This document shows positions 1-6,804 of a DNA stretch of 14,168 bases, one piece after another. The notes under the pieces were generated by a model that had not been told where the DNA came from, ran no database searches, and was given only the letters and a program-made list of their open reading frames with translations. Numbering within the stretch: the first letter of the stretch is position 1; each line of letters opens with the position of its first letter. This stretch comes from JAAYEB01 sp035306725 (GTDB taxonomy: Bacteria > Fibrobacterota > Chitinivibrionia > Chitinivibrionales > Chitinispirillaceae), in NCBI GenBank assembly GCA_035306725.1, contig DATGNN010000402.1, forward strand, positions 1 to 14,168, read 5' to 3'. A program made the position numbers and the translations under genes.

Positions 1-245
1 TTATCTCCCTGCGCAAACACAAGGACTCTTACAGTTTTCCCCAAACCATTAGGCAAAACTGCTGCTCCCCTGACAGCCTGATCACTTTTTCGGGGATCAA
101 CTCCCAGCCTTACAGCTATTTCCACTGTTTCATCAAATTTAACAAAAGAGTTATTTTTAAGAAACTCAATAGCCTCAACTGCATTATATTCCTTTAGCCT
201 GTCTACTTTTTCGCGAACATCATTATATTTTTTACCGCGCTTCAT
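1..245 (-). CDS. rplA: 50S ribosomal protein L1, N-terminal part (cut by window edge)
   Basis: L1 forms the mobile L1 stalk of the large ribosomal subunit and moves E-site tRNA; in many bacteria it also represses its own operon by binding the mRNA. The 81 visible residues begin MKRGKKY and contain the family signature around residues 47-78 (LGVDPRKSDQAVRG, then LPNGLGKTVRVLVFA). Full L1 is about 230 residues, so roughly the first third is here and the gene runs off base 1. The start is the ATG at 245-243, preceded by GGGAG about 10 nt upstream. It follows rplK by 33 nt in the usual L11-L1 order and should be on the same transcript. The identification is secure although partial. Confidence 0.95.
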   Translation of the reverse strand, partial: MKRGKKYNDVREKVDRLKEYNAVEAIEFLKNNSFVKFDETVEIAVRLGVDPRKSDQAVRGAAVLPNGLGKTVRVLVFAQGD

Positions 246-278
246 GAACTATTTACTCCCTATCTATAAAGTCACGAC

Positions 279-704
279 CTAGTCTGCAATATTTACACCC
301 ATACTTCTGGCCGTACCCATAACCGTTCTCATTGCAGCTTCAACATCCGCAGCATTGAGATCCGTCATTTTCTTTTCTGCAATAGCTTTTATCTGATCTT
401 TTGTGAGAGTTCCAATTTTTTCTTTATTTGGAACGCTAGACCCTTTATCTTTCCCCAATTCTTTCATAATCAGAACTGCTGCAGGAGGTGTTTTTGTAAT
501 AAAAGTAAATGATCTGTCCGAATATACAGTAATTACAACCGGAATTATTAACCCCTGCGATTCTTTAGTCCTGGCGTTAAAAGCTTTACAAAACTCCATA
601 ATATTAACGCCCTGTTGTCCAAGAGCAGGTCCTACAGGAGGAGCAGGATTAGCTGCACCACCAGGAATCTGCAATTTTATCTGTCCGACAATTTTTTTAG
701 CCAA
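279..704 (-). CDS. rplK: 50S ribosomal protein L11
   Basis: L11 sits at the base of the L7/L12 stalk, in the GTPase-associated centre where EF-Tu, EF-G and RelA act. The 141 residues match the usual length. The N-terminal domain holds the proline-rich segment PGGAANPAPPVGPALGQQG (residues 14-32), and the C-terminal rRNA-binding domain ends in GTARSMGVNI. The start codon is TTG (704-702): the family-typical MAKKIVGQ begins exactly there, and AGGAG lies 9 nt upstream, so no in-frame ATG competes. It lies 21 nt after nusG and 33 nt before rplA, inside a secE-nusG-rplK-rplA transcription unit. The TTG start may damp initiation relative to neighbouring ATG-started genes; that is inference. Confidence 0.97.
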   Translation of the reverse strand: MAKKIVGQIKLQIPGGAANPAPPVGPALGQQGVNIMEFCKAFNARTKESQGLIIPVVITVYSDRSFTFITKTPPAAVLIMKELGKDKGSSVPNKEKIGTLTKDQIKAIAEKKMTDLNAADVEAAMRTVMGTARSMGVNIAD

Positions 705-725
705 TTTAACCGACTCCTATTTAAA

Positions 726-1256
726 TCAACTTATGGGAGTAACATGCATGAAATCGACTTCTACAGGCGTCGATCTGCCGAACACACTCACCATGACTTT
801 TATTTTACCTTTTTCAGGATGAATTTCATCCACAACACCATCAAAATCTTTGAAAGGTCCCTCTTTAATTTTAACCGCATCGCCAATTTCGAAAGGCACT
901 TCGGAAATTTGTTGACGAGAGCTTTTTTCAGTCTGCCCCAGAATTCTCCTGACCTCATCATCACGAAGCGGTTGAGGTTTATTTCCACCAACAAATCCAG
1001 TTACACCCGCACTGTTACGAATCGTATGGATTGTCTCCTTGGAAAGCTCCATTTCAACAAGAATATAGCTTGGGAAAAATTTTCTGGTAGTTTTTGTTTT
1101 TTTACCATTTTTCACCTGCACCACATCCTGTGTGGGCATAAGCACCTGTTTTATCTGATCACCCATTTCTCCGGATTCAATCAATTCTTTTAAATATTGA
1201 TAAACTTTAGATTCCTGCCCGGAATAGGTGTGAACTACATACCATCGTGCCGCCAT
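726..1256 (-). CDS. nusG: Transcription termination/antitermination factor NusG
   Basis: NusG binds RNA polymerase through its N-terminal NGN domain and contacts Rho or ribosomal S10 through its C-terminal KOW domain, linking transcription to translation and termination. The 176-residue protein has the NGN start MAARWYVVHTYSGQE, the FFPSYILVEM core strand (60-69), and a KOW domain from about residue 122 (FEIGDAVKIKEGPF..DGVV). Length and domain order are standard, with no insertion between domains. The start ATG has GAGG about 7 nt upstream. It lies 15 nt after secE and 21 nt before rplK, the conserved order that lets one promoter serve a preprotein translocase subunit, NusG and L11/L1. Confidence 0.97.
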   Translation of the reverse strand: MAARWYVVHTYSGQESKVYQYLKELIESGEMGDQIKQVLMPTQDVVQVKNGKKTKTTRKFFPSYILVEMELSKETIHTIRNSAGVTGFVGGNKPQPLRDDEVRRILGQTEKSSRQQISEVPFEIGDAVKIKEGPFKDFDGVVDEIHPEKGKIKVMVSVFGRSTPVEVDFMHVTPIS

Positions 1257-1271
1257 TAAAAGCCTCTGACC

Positions 1272-1463
1272 TCACAAACCTGATTTTAAAAATAATCCTA
1301 CAACAAACAATAAAAGTCTGTCGCAGGCATAAACAAATAACGAAACGGCAATACTCGTGATCACTACCAAAGTGGTAGCACTTGTCACCTCATTCTTTTT
1401 TGGCCAACTAACTTTGGCCATCTCAGAACGAACATCTTTAAGATATTGTAAAATTTTCTGCAT
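1272..1463 (-). CDS. secE: Preprotein translocase subunit SecE
   Basis: SecE is the small clamp subunit of the SecYEG channel in the inner membrane. The 63-residue protein has the short bacterial form: an amphipathic N-terminal helix with the conserved EMAKVSWPKKNEV (about residues 14-26), then one transmembrane segment (TTLVVITSIAVSLFVYACDR and on to the end). I chose the ATG at 1463, which has GGTGA 5 nt upstream. An in-frame GTG at 1475 would add four residues and lies only 5 nt from the tRNA-Trp 3' end, so it is less likely. It lies 17 nt downstream of tRNA-Trp and 15 nt upstream of nusG, as in many bacteria. Confidence 0.93.
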   Translation of the reverse strand: MQKILQYLKDVRSEMAKVSWPKKNEVTSATTLVVITSIAVSLFVYACDRLLLFVVGLFLKSGL

Positions 1464-1480
1464 GTTAATCACCACTCATG

Positions 1481-1553
1481 CAGGCCTGGAGGGACTCGAA
1501 CCCCCAACCAACGGTTTTGGAGACCGCTACTCTACCAATTGAGCTACAGACCT
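1481..1553 (-). tRNA. tRNA-Trp (anticodon CCA)
   Basis: Read on the minus strand, this 73-nt stretch folds as a cloverleaf. The acceptor stem AGGTCTG pairs with CAGGCCT, the D arm is GCTC..GAGT, the anticodon loop CTCCAAA gives CCA, and the T loop is TTCGAGT. The discriminator base is G, as usual for tRNA-Trp. The 3' CCA is not encoded. It sits between rpmG and secE, a position common for tRNA-Trp in bacteria, and is probably cut out of the tuf/rpmG-secE transcript or made from the local promoter candidate. Confidence 0.96.
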
Positions 1554-1603
1554 AATTTGTTAAATTTCCGTCCCGACGCCGCACATATTTATACCGCACA
1601 CCC

Positions 1604-1631
1604 ATTATAGACTAACGGCATTCCTTGTGCA
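1604..1631 (-). promoter_or_regulatory. Candidate sigma70-type promoter for tRNA-Trp-secE-nusG-rplKA
   Basis: The minus strand has a perfect TATAAT (1609-1604) preceded at 16 nt by TGCACA (1631-1626; four of six bases match TTGACA). It overlaps the last codons of rpmG and would start RNA about 45 nt before tRNA-Trp. A second AT-rich TATAAA lies just downstream at about 1592-1587. The perfect -10 box supports it; the -35 is weak, so read-through from tuf may matter as much. Confidence 0.4.
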
Positions 1632-1764
1632 TTGTCCGCTTCCGTTCGAATGGACAATACTTTTTAAATTCAACGCGCCCGGAATGCTTTTTTTTATTTT
1701 TGGTAGTCTGGTAGTTGCGCTGCTTACAAGATGTGCACTCCAGAGTTATTCTTTCTCTTGGCAT
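1612..1764 (-). CDS. rpmG: 50S ribosomal protein L33
   Basis: L33 is a small protein of the large subunit near the E site; one class binds zinc through two CxxC pairs. This 50-residue protein starts MPRERITLECTSCK and continues with the hallmark NYQTTKNKKKHSGRVEFKKYC. The first pair, C10 and C13, is intact. The second is C37-P-F-E40: the expected fourth cysteine is glutamate, and an extra cysteine appears at C49 near the end. From memory, Glu at this site also occurs in some planctomycete L33 proteins. The gene lies 34 nt after tuf and before tRNA-Trp. The ATG at 1764 has only a weak upstream GAGTGG. Identity is firm; zinc binding is open. Confidence 0.93.
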   Translation of the reverse strand: MPRERITLECTSCKQRNYQTTKNKKKHSGRVEFKKYCPFERKRTMHKECR

Positions 1765-1798
1765 ATATAAACCACTCTATTAGACGTGTAACGGATAA

Positions 1799-3004
1799 TT
1801 ATTCAATAATATCTGTGACAACACCCTGACCTACTGTGCGTCCACCTTCACGAATCGCAAACCGAACTTCTTTTTCCATTGCAATCGGAGCAATCAGTTC
1901 AACTTCAATAGCCGCATTGTCACCAGGCATGATCATCTCTACACCTTCTGCCAATTTGATACTGCCTGTAACATCGGTAGTTCTAAAATAAAACTGAGGA
2001 CGATATCCACTGAAAAAAGGAGTATGACGACCACCTTCTTCCTTGGACAATACGTATACTTCAGCCTTAAATTTACGATGCGGTGTAATTGAGCCAGGTT
2101 TTGCGAGAACCATACCACGCTCAATCTCATTTTTGTCAACGCCACGAAGTAATGTACCGATATTATCACCTGCCTGAGCCTGATCCAGAAGTTTACGAAA
2201 CATTTCCACACCTGTAACAACTGTTTTGCGGGTTGGTTTTAAACCAACAATCTCAACTTCATCAGAAACTTTCACAACTCCACGCTCAACACGCCCTGTT
2301 GCAACTGTTCCACGACCAGTTATTGAAAAAACATCTTCAATAGACATAAGAAAAGGTTTGTCAACTTCACGTTCCGGATCAGGAATGAAAGTATCAACAG
2401 CCTCAAGAAGATCAAGAATACATTTTGCTTTTTCAGAATCTTCAGGATTTGTCAAAGCTGCAATTGCACTTCCACGAACGATAGGTGTATCATCACCCGG
2501 ATAATCGTATTTGCTCAGAAGCTCACGAACTTCCAGTTCAACAAGCTCCAACAATTCCGGATCGTCAACGACGTCTACCTTGTTAAGGAAAACAACGATA
2601 TAGGGAACCCCAACCTGACGAGCCAGAAGAATATGCTCACGAGTCTGTGGCATTGGACCATCTGCAGCACTCACGACAAGGATAGCGCCATCCATCTGAG
2701 CTGCACCAGTAATCATGTTTTTGACATAATCAGCATGTCCCGGACAGTCAACATGTGCATAATGGCGTTTTTCTGTCGAATACTCAACATGAGATGTTGC
2801 AATTGTCAGTATCTTTGTTTCATCGCGACGTCCCTGAGATTCCGACGCTTTCGCGACTTCATCGTAGGAAATAAACTTAGCCAGACCTCTCGCAGCAGAT
2901 ACACGTGTAATTGCCGCGGTCAGAGTCGTCTTGCCATGGTCCACGTGCCCGATCGTACCGACATTCACATGGGGTTTGGAACGATCAAATTTTTCCTTTG
3001 ACAT
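1799..3004 (-). CDS. tuf: Elongation factor Tu with unusual switch I
   Basis: EF-Tu is the GTPase that delivers aminoacyl-tRNA to the ribosomal A site. The 401 residues cover the G domain and two beta-barrel domains. GTPase motifs are visible: P-loop GHVDHGKT (19-26), DCPGH (86-90), NKVD (141-144), and SAI (179-181). The C-terminal domains show GRGTVATGRVERG (230-242) and RPQFYFRTTDVTG (335-347). Switch I is odd: the almost invariant RGITI reads KILTI here (residues 64-68, with T67 kept as the Mg-coordinating Thr), preceded by SQGRRDET, and the segment is about 5 residues longer than in E. coli. The start ATG has GAGAGG 5 nt upstream. It is the last gene of a four-tRNA cluster and precedes rpmG, as in the tufB locus. 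Confidence 0.98.
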   Translation of the reverse strand: MSKEKFDRSKPHVNVGTIGHVDHGKTTLTAAITRVSAARGLAKFISYDEVAKASESQGRRDETKILTIATSHVEYSTEKRHYAHVDCPGHADYVKNMITGAAQMDGAILVVSAADGPMPQTREHILLARQVGVPYIVVFLNKVDVVDDPELLELVELEVRELLSKYDYPGDDTPIVRGSAIAALTNPEDSEKAKCILDLLEAVDTFIPDPEREVDKPFLMSIEDVFSITGRGTVATGRVERGVVKVSDEVEIVGLKPTRKTVVTGVEMFRKLLDQAQAGDNIGTLLRGVDKNEIERGMVLAKPGSITPHRKFKAEVYVLSKEEGGRHTPFFSGYRPQFYFRTTDVTGSIKLAEGVEMIMPGDNAAIEVELIAPIAMEKEVRFAIREGGRTVGQGVVTDIIE

Positions 3005-3052
3005 GGAAACCTCTCAGTACTACTTGGTGGATAGTGATTATTGTTAATGTAA

Positions 3053-3075
3053 ATTATATGCCGGTTTTGAAAACC
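3053..3075 (-). promoter_or_regulatory. tuf: tuf leader: TATAAT box next to a palindrome
   Basis: Between tRNA-Thr(GGT) and tuf, the minus strand has a perfect TATAAT (3058-3053). Four bases upstream lies a 13-base palindrome GGTTTTCAAAACC (3075-3063). No good -35 box sits at 16-18 nt. This could be an internal, regulated tuf promoter, or an RNA hairpin involved in separating the tRNA from tuf mRNA. The sequence elements are plain; the function is inferred. Confidence 0.3.
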
Positions 3076-3090
3076 AAACACCTTTGTATC

Positions 3091-3164
3091 AGCCCACGAC
3101 GGGACTCGAACCCGTGGACCTCATCCTTACCAAGGATGTGCTCTACCAACTGAGCTACATGGGC
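3091..3164 (-). tRNA. tRNA-Thr (anticodon GGT)
   Basis: On the minus strand, acceptor stem GCCCATG pairs with CGTGGGC. The D arm GCTC..GAGC, the anticodon arm CATCC-TTGGTAA-GGATG with anticodon GGT, and T arm ACGGG-TTCGAGT-CCCGT complete the cloverleaf. The discriminator is T and no CCA is encoded. It is the last of four clustered tRNAs, directly upstream of tuf, corresponding to thrT in the E. coli tufB operon. Confidence 0.96.
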
Positions 3165-3172
3165 GCAAAAAA

Positions 3173-3244
3173 AGCGGGCAATGAGATTCGAACTCACAAC
3201 AGCCACCTTGGAAGGGTGGAGCTCTACCATTGAGCTATGCCCGC
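3173..3244 (-). tRNA. tRNA-Gly (anticodon TCC)
   Basis: Acceptor stem GCGGGCA pairs with TGCCCGC on the minus strand. The anticodon loop CTTCCAA gives TCC, and the T loop TTCGAAT is standard. The 72-nt gene encodes no CCA. It lies 8 nt before tRNA-Thr(GGT) and 15 nt after tRNA-Tyr, so these are co-transcribed and cut apart. Confidence 0.96.
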
Positions 3245-3259
3245 CAGTTCTTTTTTAAA

Positions 3260-3341
3260 TGGGCAGGGGTGGTTTCGAACCACCGTAGGCAATGCCAATG
3301 GATTTACAGTCCATCCCCTTTAACCACTCGGGCACCTACCC
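3260..3341 (-). tRNA. tRNA-Tyr (anticodon GTA)
   Basis: This is an 82-nt class II tRNA with a long variable arm. Acceptor stem GGGTAGG pairs with CCTGCCC, the anticodon stem-loop TGGA-CTGTAAA-TCCA gives GTA, the variable arm is about TTGGCATTGCCTAC, and the T arm is GGTGG-TTCGAAA-CCACC. The discriminator is A and no CCA is encoded. It is second in the Thr-Tyr-Gly-Thr-tuf cluster. Confidence 0.96.
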
Positions 3342-3348
3342 ATAAATC

Positions 3349-3424
3349 TGGAGCCGATGGAGGGACTCAAACCCCCGACCATTCGATTACAAGTCGAACG
3401 CTCTATCAACTGAGCTACATCGGC
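3349..3424 (-). tRNA. tRNA-Thr (anticodon TGT), with encoded CCA
   Basis: Acceptor stem GCCGATG pairs with CATCGGC on the minus strand. The anticodon arm TTCGA-CTTGTAA-TCGAA gives TGT, and the T arm is GGGGG-TTTGAGT-CCCTC with a mispair. After discriminator T the genome reads CCA, so this tRNA alone of the five here carries an encoded 3' CCA (3351-3349). It is first in the cluster, about 21 nt downstream of the predicted start of transcription from the consensus promoter. Confidence 0.95.
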
Positions 3425-3451
3425 ATTTTTTCGGTAGAAAAAAGTCTTTCA

Positions 3452-3480
3452 AATATAATAAACAGAAAAAACAATGTCAA
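3452..3480 (-). promoter_or_regulatory. Strong sigma70-type promoter of the tRNA-tuf operon
   Basis: The minus strand carries TTGACA (3480-3475), a 17-nt T-rich spacer, and TATATT (3457-3452), close to the ideal housekeeping promoter. Transcription would start near 3445 and reach tRNA-Thr(TGT) about 20 nt later. The promoter lies between the clpP stop (3512) and the first tRNA. It should drive the four tRNAs and tuf, and probably genes beyond. Confidence 0.85.
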
Positions 3481-3511
3481 AGTGTTTTATAGTTTTCCTG
3501 TTAATCTTTTT

Positions 3512-4102
3512 TTATTTTTTCCTGGATATCTTATCTATTATCCCGTACTTCTTCGCTTCTTCAGCTGACATGAAAAAATCCCGGTCCGTATCTTCCTGAA
3601 TTTTCTTTATAGATTGTCCGGTATGATCCGAAAGAATCTGATTAAGATTATCCCGAACCCGAAGCATCTCTTCAGCCTGAATCTGTATATCCGATGCAGG
3701 ACCAAACATATTGCCTGAAATTAATGGTTGATGAATCAATACTCTTGCATGCCCCCAGGCTTCCCGCTTGCCTTTTGCGCCAGCACATAATATTACTGCA
3801 GCCATACTCGCCGCCTGCCCCATACACACAGTCACTACATCTGATTTAGCATACTGCATCGCATCATAAACAGCTAAACCAGCTGTAATAACTCCACCCG
3901 GACTATTTATGTATAAAGTAATGTCATCATTACCCTGACCATCAAAAAACAGTATTCTTTTTACAATAGCCTCAGCAGACTCATCATTAATCTCCCCCCA
4001 AAGAAAAACCTCTCTTCGGGTCAAAAATTTCTCTTCCATTTCACTTCCAACCATCATCTTTTTCATCTGCTTCATCATATTGTCATTCTGATCTTTCCCC
4101 AT
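3512..4102 (-). CDS. clpP: ATP-dependent Clp protease proteolytic subunit ClpP-like
   Basis: ClpP is the barrel-shaped serine protease that degrades proteins fed to it by ClpX or ClpA/ClpC. The 196-residue protein has the full triad: Ser99 in GQAASMAA, His124 in VLIHQP, and Asp173 in DTDRDFFMSAEEAKKYG, spaced as in E. coli (25 and 49 residues). YINSPGG (64-70) marks the substrate-binding strand. The N-terminus is unusual. Instead of the DIYSRLLKERIIFL segment that forms the axial loops, it has a Met/Lys-rich lead (MMKQMKKMM at 9-17) and then EEKFLTRREVFLWGEI. The ATG at 4102 is supported by a strong AAGGAGG upstream. It follows cysS by 54 nt; no clpX is adjacent. This may be a ClpP paralogue rather than the main ClpP. 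Confidence 0.93.
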   Translation of the reverse strand: MGKDQNDNMMKQMKKMMVGSEMEEKFLTRREVFLWGEINDESAEAIVKRILFFDGQGNDDITLYINSPGGVITAGLAVYDAMQYAKSDVVTVCMGQAASMAAVILCAGAKGKREAWGHARVLIHQPLISGNMFGPASDIQIQAEEMLRVRDNLNQILSDHTGQSIKKIQEDTDRDFFMSAEEAKKYGIIDKISRKK

Positions 4103-4156
4103 ACAAACGCCTCCTTACATAACAGGTTGTTATTTACAAGCACACCAACCGGTGGT

Positions 4157-5629
4157 CTATCCCGGAACCGACGCTGGTATCGTACATTCAGTTGTCCCAT
4201 CCGGTAAATCCTTTATCGTAATCCCCAAACCGCCAAGCTCATCACGAATACGATCTGCTGTCGTAAAGTCACGTGACTTTCGGGCTGTTTTACGCACCCG
4301 GATCTTTTCAACAATATTAATCCGATCCGTATCCGATAACCGAGACTCACTGATCAGTTTTATTTTTACTCCATCACTCTCAATTAATTCTTCACTTAAT
4401 TTCCGTTGTTCCAGCAAAAGATCCAAACCAAGAATCTCATCTGCACAACTCACACACGCCCTCTTCACCACCGGATCAATAGCCCTGTCTCTTAACAAAT
4501 CCCATAATGCCGCAACCGCCCTGGGCATGTTAAGATCATCATATACCGCCATATAAAACGGGTGCAACAGCTTATCTGTAATACCATTATCTATCTGCCC
4601 ACAATTATCAACGTCGGGAACCATAGAACGCAGGTTCTGAAGACTTTGAACACTGGCCTGTAATCCTTCCCAGGAAAACGTAAGTGGAGTACGATAGTGA
4701 GCAGTAAAACAAAACAATCGATACGCCAATTGCGGAATATTTGCTTCTTTTATTGAATCCAGCGTGATAAAATTGCCATCCGACTTTGCCATTTTTCCCT
4801 TATCCAGAACAAGAAACTCCCCATGAAGCCAATAACGCACAAACTGTTTACCAGTTGCTGCTTCAGACTGGGCGATCTCATTTGTATGGTGCACCCTTAT
4901 GTGGTCACTTCCTCCACAATGTATATCAATCGGCAAAGATAAGTATTTCTGAGCCATGGCACTACACTCAATATGCCAGCCAGGAAACCCAATCCCCCAC
5001 GGACTCTGCCATTCCATCTGACGTTTTTTGTCTGTTGGAGAAAATTTCCACAAAGCAAAATCGGTAGCCGATCGTTTCTCTCCCATTTCCACACGTTCAC
5101 CCGCCCGAAGACTATCGGGGTTCAACCGGGCAAACTTGCAATAAGAATCAAATCGTGAAGTATCAAAATAGATACCATCTGAGGTTCTATATGTAAAACC
5201 ATTTTTCTCGAGTTCCTTGACAATATCAATCATCTGGCTGATATGATCCGTAGCCTTTGGCCAGATATCCGGTTGGATTATATTAAGATCCCTTAGATTC
5301 TCCCTGAATCTGGAAGCAAAAAACTCTGCTATGTCCCAGACAGTTTTTCCCTCCCGCTGCGCACCTTTTTCCATTTTATCTTCACCGGTATCAGCATCAG
5401 ATGTCAAATGACCAACATCAGTGATATTAATCACATGCTTAACTTTATAACCAGCCGATAAAAGAACCCGCTTTAATACATCTTCAAATATGTAAGTCCG
5501 CAAATTTCCGATATGCGCAAAATTATAAACTGTTGGCCCACAACAGTACATTCCCACCGGATCATGAACCGGTTCAAATTTTTCTTTTTTTCTTGAAGCA
5601 GTATTATATAGGTAAATAGTGCGGGGCAT
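4157..5629 (-). CDS. cysS: Cysteinyl-tRNA synthetase
   Basis: CysRS charges tRNA-Cys with cysteine. The 490-residue protein (numbered from the ATG at 5629) is a class I synthetase with HIGN (39-42) as its HIGH motif and KMAKSDGN (279-286) as its KMSKS loop. The zinc site that selects cysteine is intact: C30, C222 in GWHIECSAM, H247 and E251 in HHTNE, at the same spacing as E. coli C209, H234 and E238. A helical anticodon-binding tail follows, with RKTARKSRDFTTADRIRDEL (446-465) near the end. I chose the ATG because GGAG lies 8 nt upstream; a TTG at 5635 would add two residues and overlap purM. It starts 2 nt after the purM stop, so the two are translationally close. Confidence 0.97.
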   Translation of the reverse strand: MPRTIYLYNTASRKKEKFEPVHDPVGMYCCGPTVYNFAHIGNLRTYIFEDVLKRVLLSAGYKVKHVINITDVGHLTSDADTGEDKMEKGAQREGKTVWDIAEFFASRFRENLRDLNIIQPDIWPKATDHISQMIDIVKELEKNGFTYRTSDGIYFDTSRFDSYCKFARLNPDSLRAGERVEMGEKRSATDFALWKFSPTDKKRQMEWQSPWGIGFPGWHIECSAMAQKYLSLPIDIHCGGSDHIRVHHTNEIAQSEAATGKQFVRYWLHGEFLVLDKGKMAKSDGNFITLDSIKEANIPQLAYRLFCFTAHYRTPLTFSWEGLQASVQSLQNLRSMVPDVDNCGQIDNGITDKLLHPFYMAVYDDLNMPRAVAALWDLLRDRAIDPVVKRACVSCADEILGLDLLLEQRKLSEELIESDGVKIKLISESRLSDTDRINIVEKIRVRKTARKSRDFTTADRIRDELGGLGITIKDLPDGTTECTIPASVPG

Positions 5630-5631
5630 TA

Positions 5632-6669
5632 TCAATACTCCATAATAACCTGTGAAGCTCCGCGCGCAACAGTTCCAATTACAACCGGTTCAAAAACTGA
5701 CAGTTCCTGCGCTTTCATAACAGTATCAACATTACTTTCATCAACCACCAGAACGAATCCAATACCCATATTGAATGTATGATACATCTCATCATTTTCA
5801 ACATTACCATTTCGTTGAAGCCAATTGAAAATTGGATCCGGTTTCCATGCCTGTGTGGTAATCAGCGCATTGCAATCCTGAGGAAGAATCCGGTTGATAT
5901 TATCCTGAAATCCCCCGCCTGTAATATGAGCACACCCCTTAATCAGCTTTTTCTGAATTAAGCTGTGAATCGGTATGTAACTTCGATGGGGACGAAGCAG
6001 TTCCTGTGCAAATGTTTTTTGAGTTTCCTCAAATATATCAGAATAGTTTTTACCAGCAATATCACGTACGATCTTCCTTGCCAGACTATATCCATTGGTG
6101 TGTAAGCCATTTGAACGAAGCCCAATCAGGACATCCCCTGAACCAATCGAAATTCCATCTATAACATCATTTTTATCAACAACACCCACAATACATCCTA
6201 CCAGATCGTATTCACCTTTTTTATAAAGATCCGGCATTTCCGCAGTTTCTCCTCCAATAAGAACACACCCGTTGGTTTTACACGCAATCGACAAACCAGT
6301 GATAATCTTTTCAGCAATCTGTGGTTCAAGCTTATGTATCCCTATATAATCCAGAAAAAAAAGCGGTTTTGCTCCTAAAACAAGTATATCGTCAACACAA
6401 TGATTTACTATGTCTTCTCCTATAGTATTGTGAATTCCACTCTCGAATGCAATCATCACCTTTGTTCCGACACTGTCTGTAGAGGAAACCAGTACAGGAT
6501 GATTGATTCCCTGAAGGTTTGCGATATCATACATTCCTCCGAACTGGCCAAAACTACCCATAACCCTGTCATTGAATGTAGCCGATACCAGATCACCAAT
6601 ACGGCCTTTGGTTTTATTCCAGACAGATATATCAACTCCTGCATCTGAATAACGCAACGGTTTTGTCAT
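5632..6669 (-). CDS. purM: Phosphoribosylformylglycinamidine cyclo-ligase (AIR synthase)
   Basis: PurM closes the imidazole ring, converting FGAM to AIR with ATP in purine biosynthesis. The 345 residues match the family. Signatures include YSDAGVDI (7-14), the ATP-binding STDSVGTK (63-70), VDDILVLGAKPLFFLDYI (92-109), GGETAEMP (139-146), SNGLHTNGYSLAR (186-198), and HITGGGFQDNINRILP (248-263). The ATG at 6669 has only a weak GGAA upstream. A clear promoter candidate lies 77-105 nt upstream. The stop codon is 2 nt before the cysS ATG, so purM and cysS form an operon; there are no other pur genes nearby. Identification is secure. Confidence 0.97.
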   Translation of the reverse strand: MTKPLRYSDAGVDISVWNKTKGRIGDLVSATFNDRVMGSFGQFGGMYDIANLQGINHPVLVSSTDSVGTKVMIAFESGIHNTIGEDIVNHCVDDILVLGAKPLFFLDYIGIHKLEPQIAEKIITGLSIACKTNGCVLIGGETAEMPDLYKKGEYDLVGCIVGVVDKNDVIDGISIGSGDVLIGLRSNGLHTNGYSLARKIVRDIAGKNYSDIFEETQKTFAQELLRPHRSYIPIHSLIQKKLIKGCAHITGGGFQDNINRILPQDCNALITTQAWKPDPIFNWLQRNGNVENDEMYHTFNMGIGFVLVVDESNVDTVMKAQELSVFEPVVIGTVARGASQVIMEY

Positions 6670-6745
6670 TATGAATTCCGTAGAAAAGGTTTTTAGATGA
6701 TAGTACTAACAGAGATCTACTTTGTGAGGTACTGCAAATCTTCCA

Positions 6746-6774
6746 AAAATAGGTTAAGTGGTGTTCTGTGTCAA
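6746..6774 (-). promoter_or_regulatory. sigma70-type promoter for purM-cysS
   Basis: In the 135-nt gap after the helicase gene, the minus strand has TTGACA (6774-6769), a 17-nt spacer, and TATTTT (6751-6746). The -35 is perfect and the -10 matches four of six bases. The leader would be about 70 nt. It would let purM-cysS be expressed independently of the upstream helicase gene. Confidence 0.65.
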
Positions 6775-6804
6775 ATTATAAATTGATCTCAGCAAACACC
6801 CTGG

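Noticed and set aside
615..1193. Long plus-strand open frames opposite rplK and nusG
   Set aside because: They are antisense to firmly identified ribosomal and NusG genes and have no ribosome site or family resemblance.
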